This document shows positions 24,568-25,688 of a stretch of 25,688 nt of DNA, one piece after another; within the stretch, counting starts at the first letter, position 1, and every line of letters starts with the position of its first letter. The DNA is from DAOMOD01 sp964526035 (GTDB taxonomy: Bacteria > Pseudomonadota > Gammaproteobacteria > Xanthomonadales > BPKI01). The notes below the pieces were generated by a model. The model had not been told where the DNA came from. It saw only the letters and a program-made list of their open reading frames with translations, and searched no databases. Where the stretch lies: positions 1-25,688 of the forward strand of contig CAZGKE010000037.1 in the NCBI GenBank assembly GCA_964526035.1. The letters run 5' to 3'. A program made the position numbers and the translations under genes.

Positions 24568-25508
24568 CAGTCCGCCTCCAGGGTGTCGGCCGGCGGCGTG
24601 AACAGCAGCCGGTTGGGGTTGCGCCGGATCTCCCGGCTGAACTCCTCGAAGTTGCGGCTGGAGGCCTCGAGGTGATGGGTGATGGCCTCGATCCGACGCG
24701 CCACGGTGCCCACCGTGACCTCGAGATCGGTCAGGGTGCGCTGCACGCGCGGGCGACCATCTTCGGTGATTTCCCGGGCGCTCTCGAGCAGGCCGTCGAG
24801 ACGTTCCTGGGTGGCCTTGAGATCGGCCGCCACGCTGCGCATGTGGCTGGCACTCTCGCGCACGTCGGCCAGCGTGCCGCTGATGGCCTGACGGTTCTCG
24901 CTGCCGAGCACCTGGTTGATCGAAGCTGCCGACTCGTTGAGCTGGGCGAGCAGCCTTTCGGTATCAGCGAGGATCAGCGGCGCGCTATCGTCGAGACTGC
25001 CTGTCAGGGAATCGAGGCTGTTGGCCAGCGTATCGACCAGCGGCGCGATTCGCGAACGTGTCAACGTGGTCAGCTCGGCCGCCAGATCGTTCATTGCGGC
25101 GAAGAGGTCGGCACCCTCCTCACCGACAATCTCCGAGCCCGGCGGCAGCACCTGTGGCGACTGACCCTCCCGGATGCCGATGGAGACATCGGCGAGCAGT
25201 CCGCTGGACTGCAGGCGGGCGATGCTGTCACCGGGGATACGCCAATCGGAACGCACCGAGACCTCCACGCGATAACGCGTCGGAAACGCGTCCCGCAGCG
25301 GCGCCACATCGCTCACCTGGCCGATGCGAAAGCCCTCGTAGTACACCGGCGCACCGTAGCCCAAGCCGGTCACGTTGGAATAGTGAACGTGATAGACGGC
25401 TGCCGGCCCGGTGCGCCCGGTAATCAGCACCAGGGTCACCAGCAACAGCGCGAAGGCGGCGAGGACGACGATGCCGACGAGGGTGTAGTTGACGGTGTCA
25501 CGTTTCAT
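24567..25508 (-). CDS. MCE/MlaD-family phospholipid transport protein
   Basis: The 313-residue product has one N-terminal membrane helix (about 8-30), one MCE domain (about 38-118) with VHYSNVTGLGYGAPVYYEGFRIG and GLLADVSIGI, and a long helical tail (about 130-300). This is the layout of MlaD-like and PqiB-like substrate-binding subunits of lipid ABC transporters, with a longer tail than E. coli MlaD (183 residues). MCE proteins form rings that carry phospholipids across the periplasm. It is followed by the PqiC-like lipoprotein gene. The ABC permease and ATPase expected upstream are not seen in the 180 nt before the window end, which instead contain a REP unit. Whether they lie further right cannot be seen. 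Confidence 0.88.
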   Translation of the reverse strand: MKRDTVNYTLVGIVVLAAFALLLVTLVLITGRTGPAAVYHVHYSNVTGLGYGAPVYYEGFRIGQVSDVAPLRDAFPTRYRVEVSVRSDWRIPGDSIARLQSSGLLADVSIGIREGQSPQVLPPGSEIVGEEGADLFAAMNDLAAELTTLTRSRIAPLVDTLANSLDSLTGSLDDSAPLILADTERLLAQLNESAASINQVLGSENRQAISGTLADVRESASHMRSVAADLKATQERLDGLLESAREITEDGRPRVQRTLTDLEVTVGTVARRIEAITHHLEASSRNFEEFSREIRRNPNRLLFTPPADTLEAD

Positions 25509-25688
25509 GGGCTTCGGGGCTCATTATGGATCATGGGGGCGGGTTGTTACCTGGCGCCTGCGGCGGGGTAAGGTCGCGGGCCGCTTGCTGGCGGGCGCCG
25601 CAGCCACGTGTTCTTTCTTTCGCCCGTTCCGGCGGCGGGGTCGCTTTTCGCGTACCGCGTCCCGTGTAGGAGCGCACCCGTGCGCGAC
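25509..25688. other. Intergenic right edge, with REP hairpin unit 3 at 25666-25688
   Basis: No gene could be supported in these last 180 nt. They must contain the leader of the MCE operon if it is not read from further upstream. The final 23 nt (plus orientation) are a REP unit: GTAGGAG, stem GCGCAC-CC-GTGCGC, tail GAC, with the stem overlapping the last G of the head. It equals unit 1 except for positions 9 and 18, which pair in the stem. Whether an inverted partner follows lies outside the window. Confidence 0.65.

Overview
The window is GC-rich, densely coding DNA from a gammaproteobacterium, most likely of the Xanthomonadales/Lysobacterales. The reasons are an XpsE-type GspE without zinc cysteines, the conserved lptG-lptF/pepA...valS neighbourhood, the holD-rimI pair, a TtpC-type TonB operon with DUF3450 and TPR genes, 23-nt GTAG-headed REP hairpins, and heptameric G-tract arrays of the kind known from xanthomonads. 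Both window edges lie in intergenic DNA. No rRNA, tRNA, CRISPR, prophage or insertion sequence was seen.

Layout, left to right. Positions 1-255 are non-coding and hold G-tract heptamer arrays. 256-6629 (minus strand) is a tight run purL > membrane protein of uncertain family (exosortase-H-associated-like) > gspE. 6725-7456 (minus) is dsbC, divergent from a solitary TonB-family gene (7643-8269, plus) that converges on xerD (8295-9227, minus) across a perfect palindrome. 9301-14468 (minus) is a six-gene operon: DUF3450 > large ExbB/TolQ-like protein (TtpC type) > ExbB > ExbD > TonB > TPR protein, closed by a strong hairpin at 9249-9272. An RDD-family gene (14906-15358, plus) abuts lptG, and lptF-lptG (15359-17532, minus) encode the lipopolysaccharide export permeases. 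Divergently, pepA (17785-19269), a DUF4328 gene (19306-19995) and valS (20044-22812) run on the plus strand. holC, usually found between pepA and valS, is absent there. After an intergenic stretch with inverted REP elements and a second heptamer array come rimI, a HolD-like gene, a PqiC-like lipoprotein gene and an MCE/MlaD-family gene (minus strand, 23082-25508), overlapping by 1-4 nt. The right edge carries another REP hairpin.

How the genes work together. Several systems serve the envelope: type II secretion (gspE), periplasmic disulfide isomerisation (dsbC), energy transfer to the outer membrane (TtpC-like/ExbB/ExbD/TonB with DUF3450 and TPR partners, plus a second TonB), LPS export (lptFG) and phospholipid transport (MCE protein and PqiC-like lipoprotein). 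The rest are housekeeping: purine synthesis, tRNA charging, peptide turnover, dimer resolution, replication clamp loading and ribosomal protein acetylation.

The items most worth a second look are the divergent solitary TonB paralogue beside a complete TonB2-type operon, the period-7 G-tract arrays just 3' of gspE and rimI, the missing holC next to a HolD-like gene embedded in an MCE operon, and three REP units with compensatory stem changes. No wholly new system is demonstrated from sequence alone.
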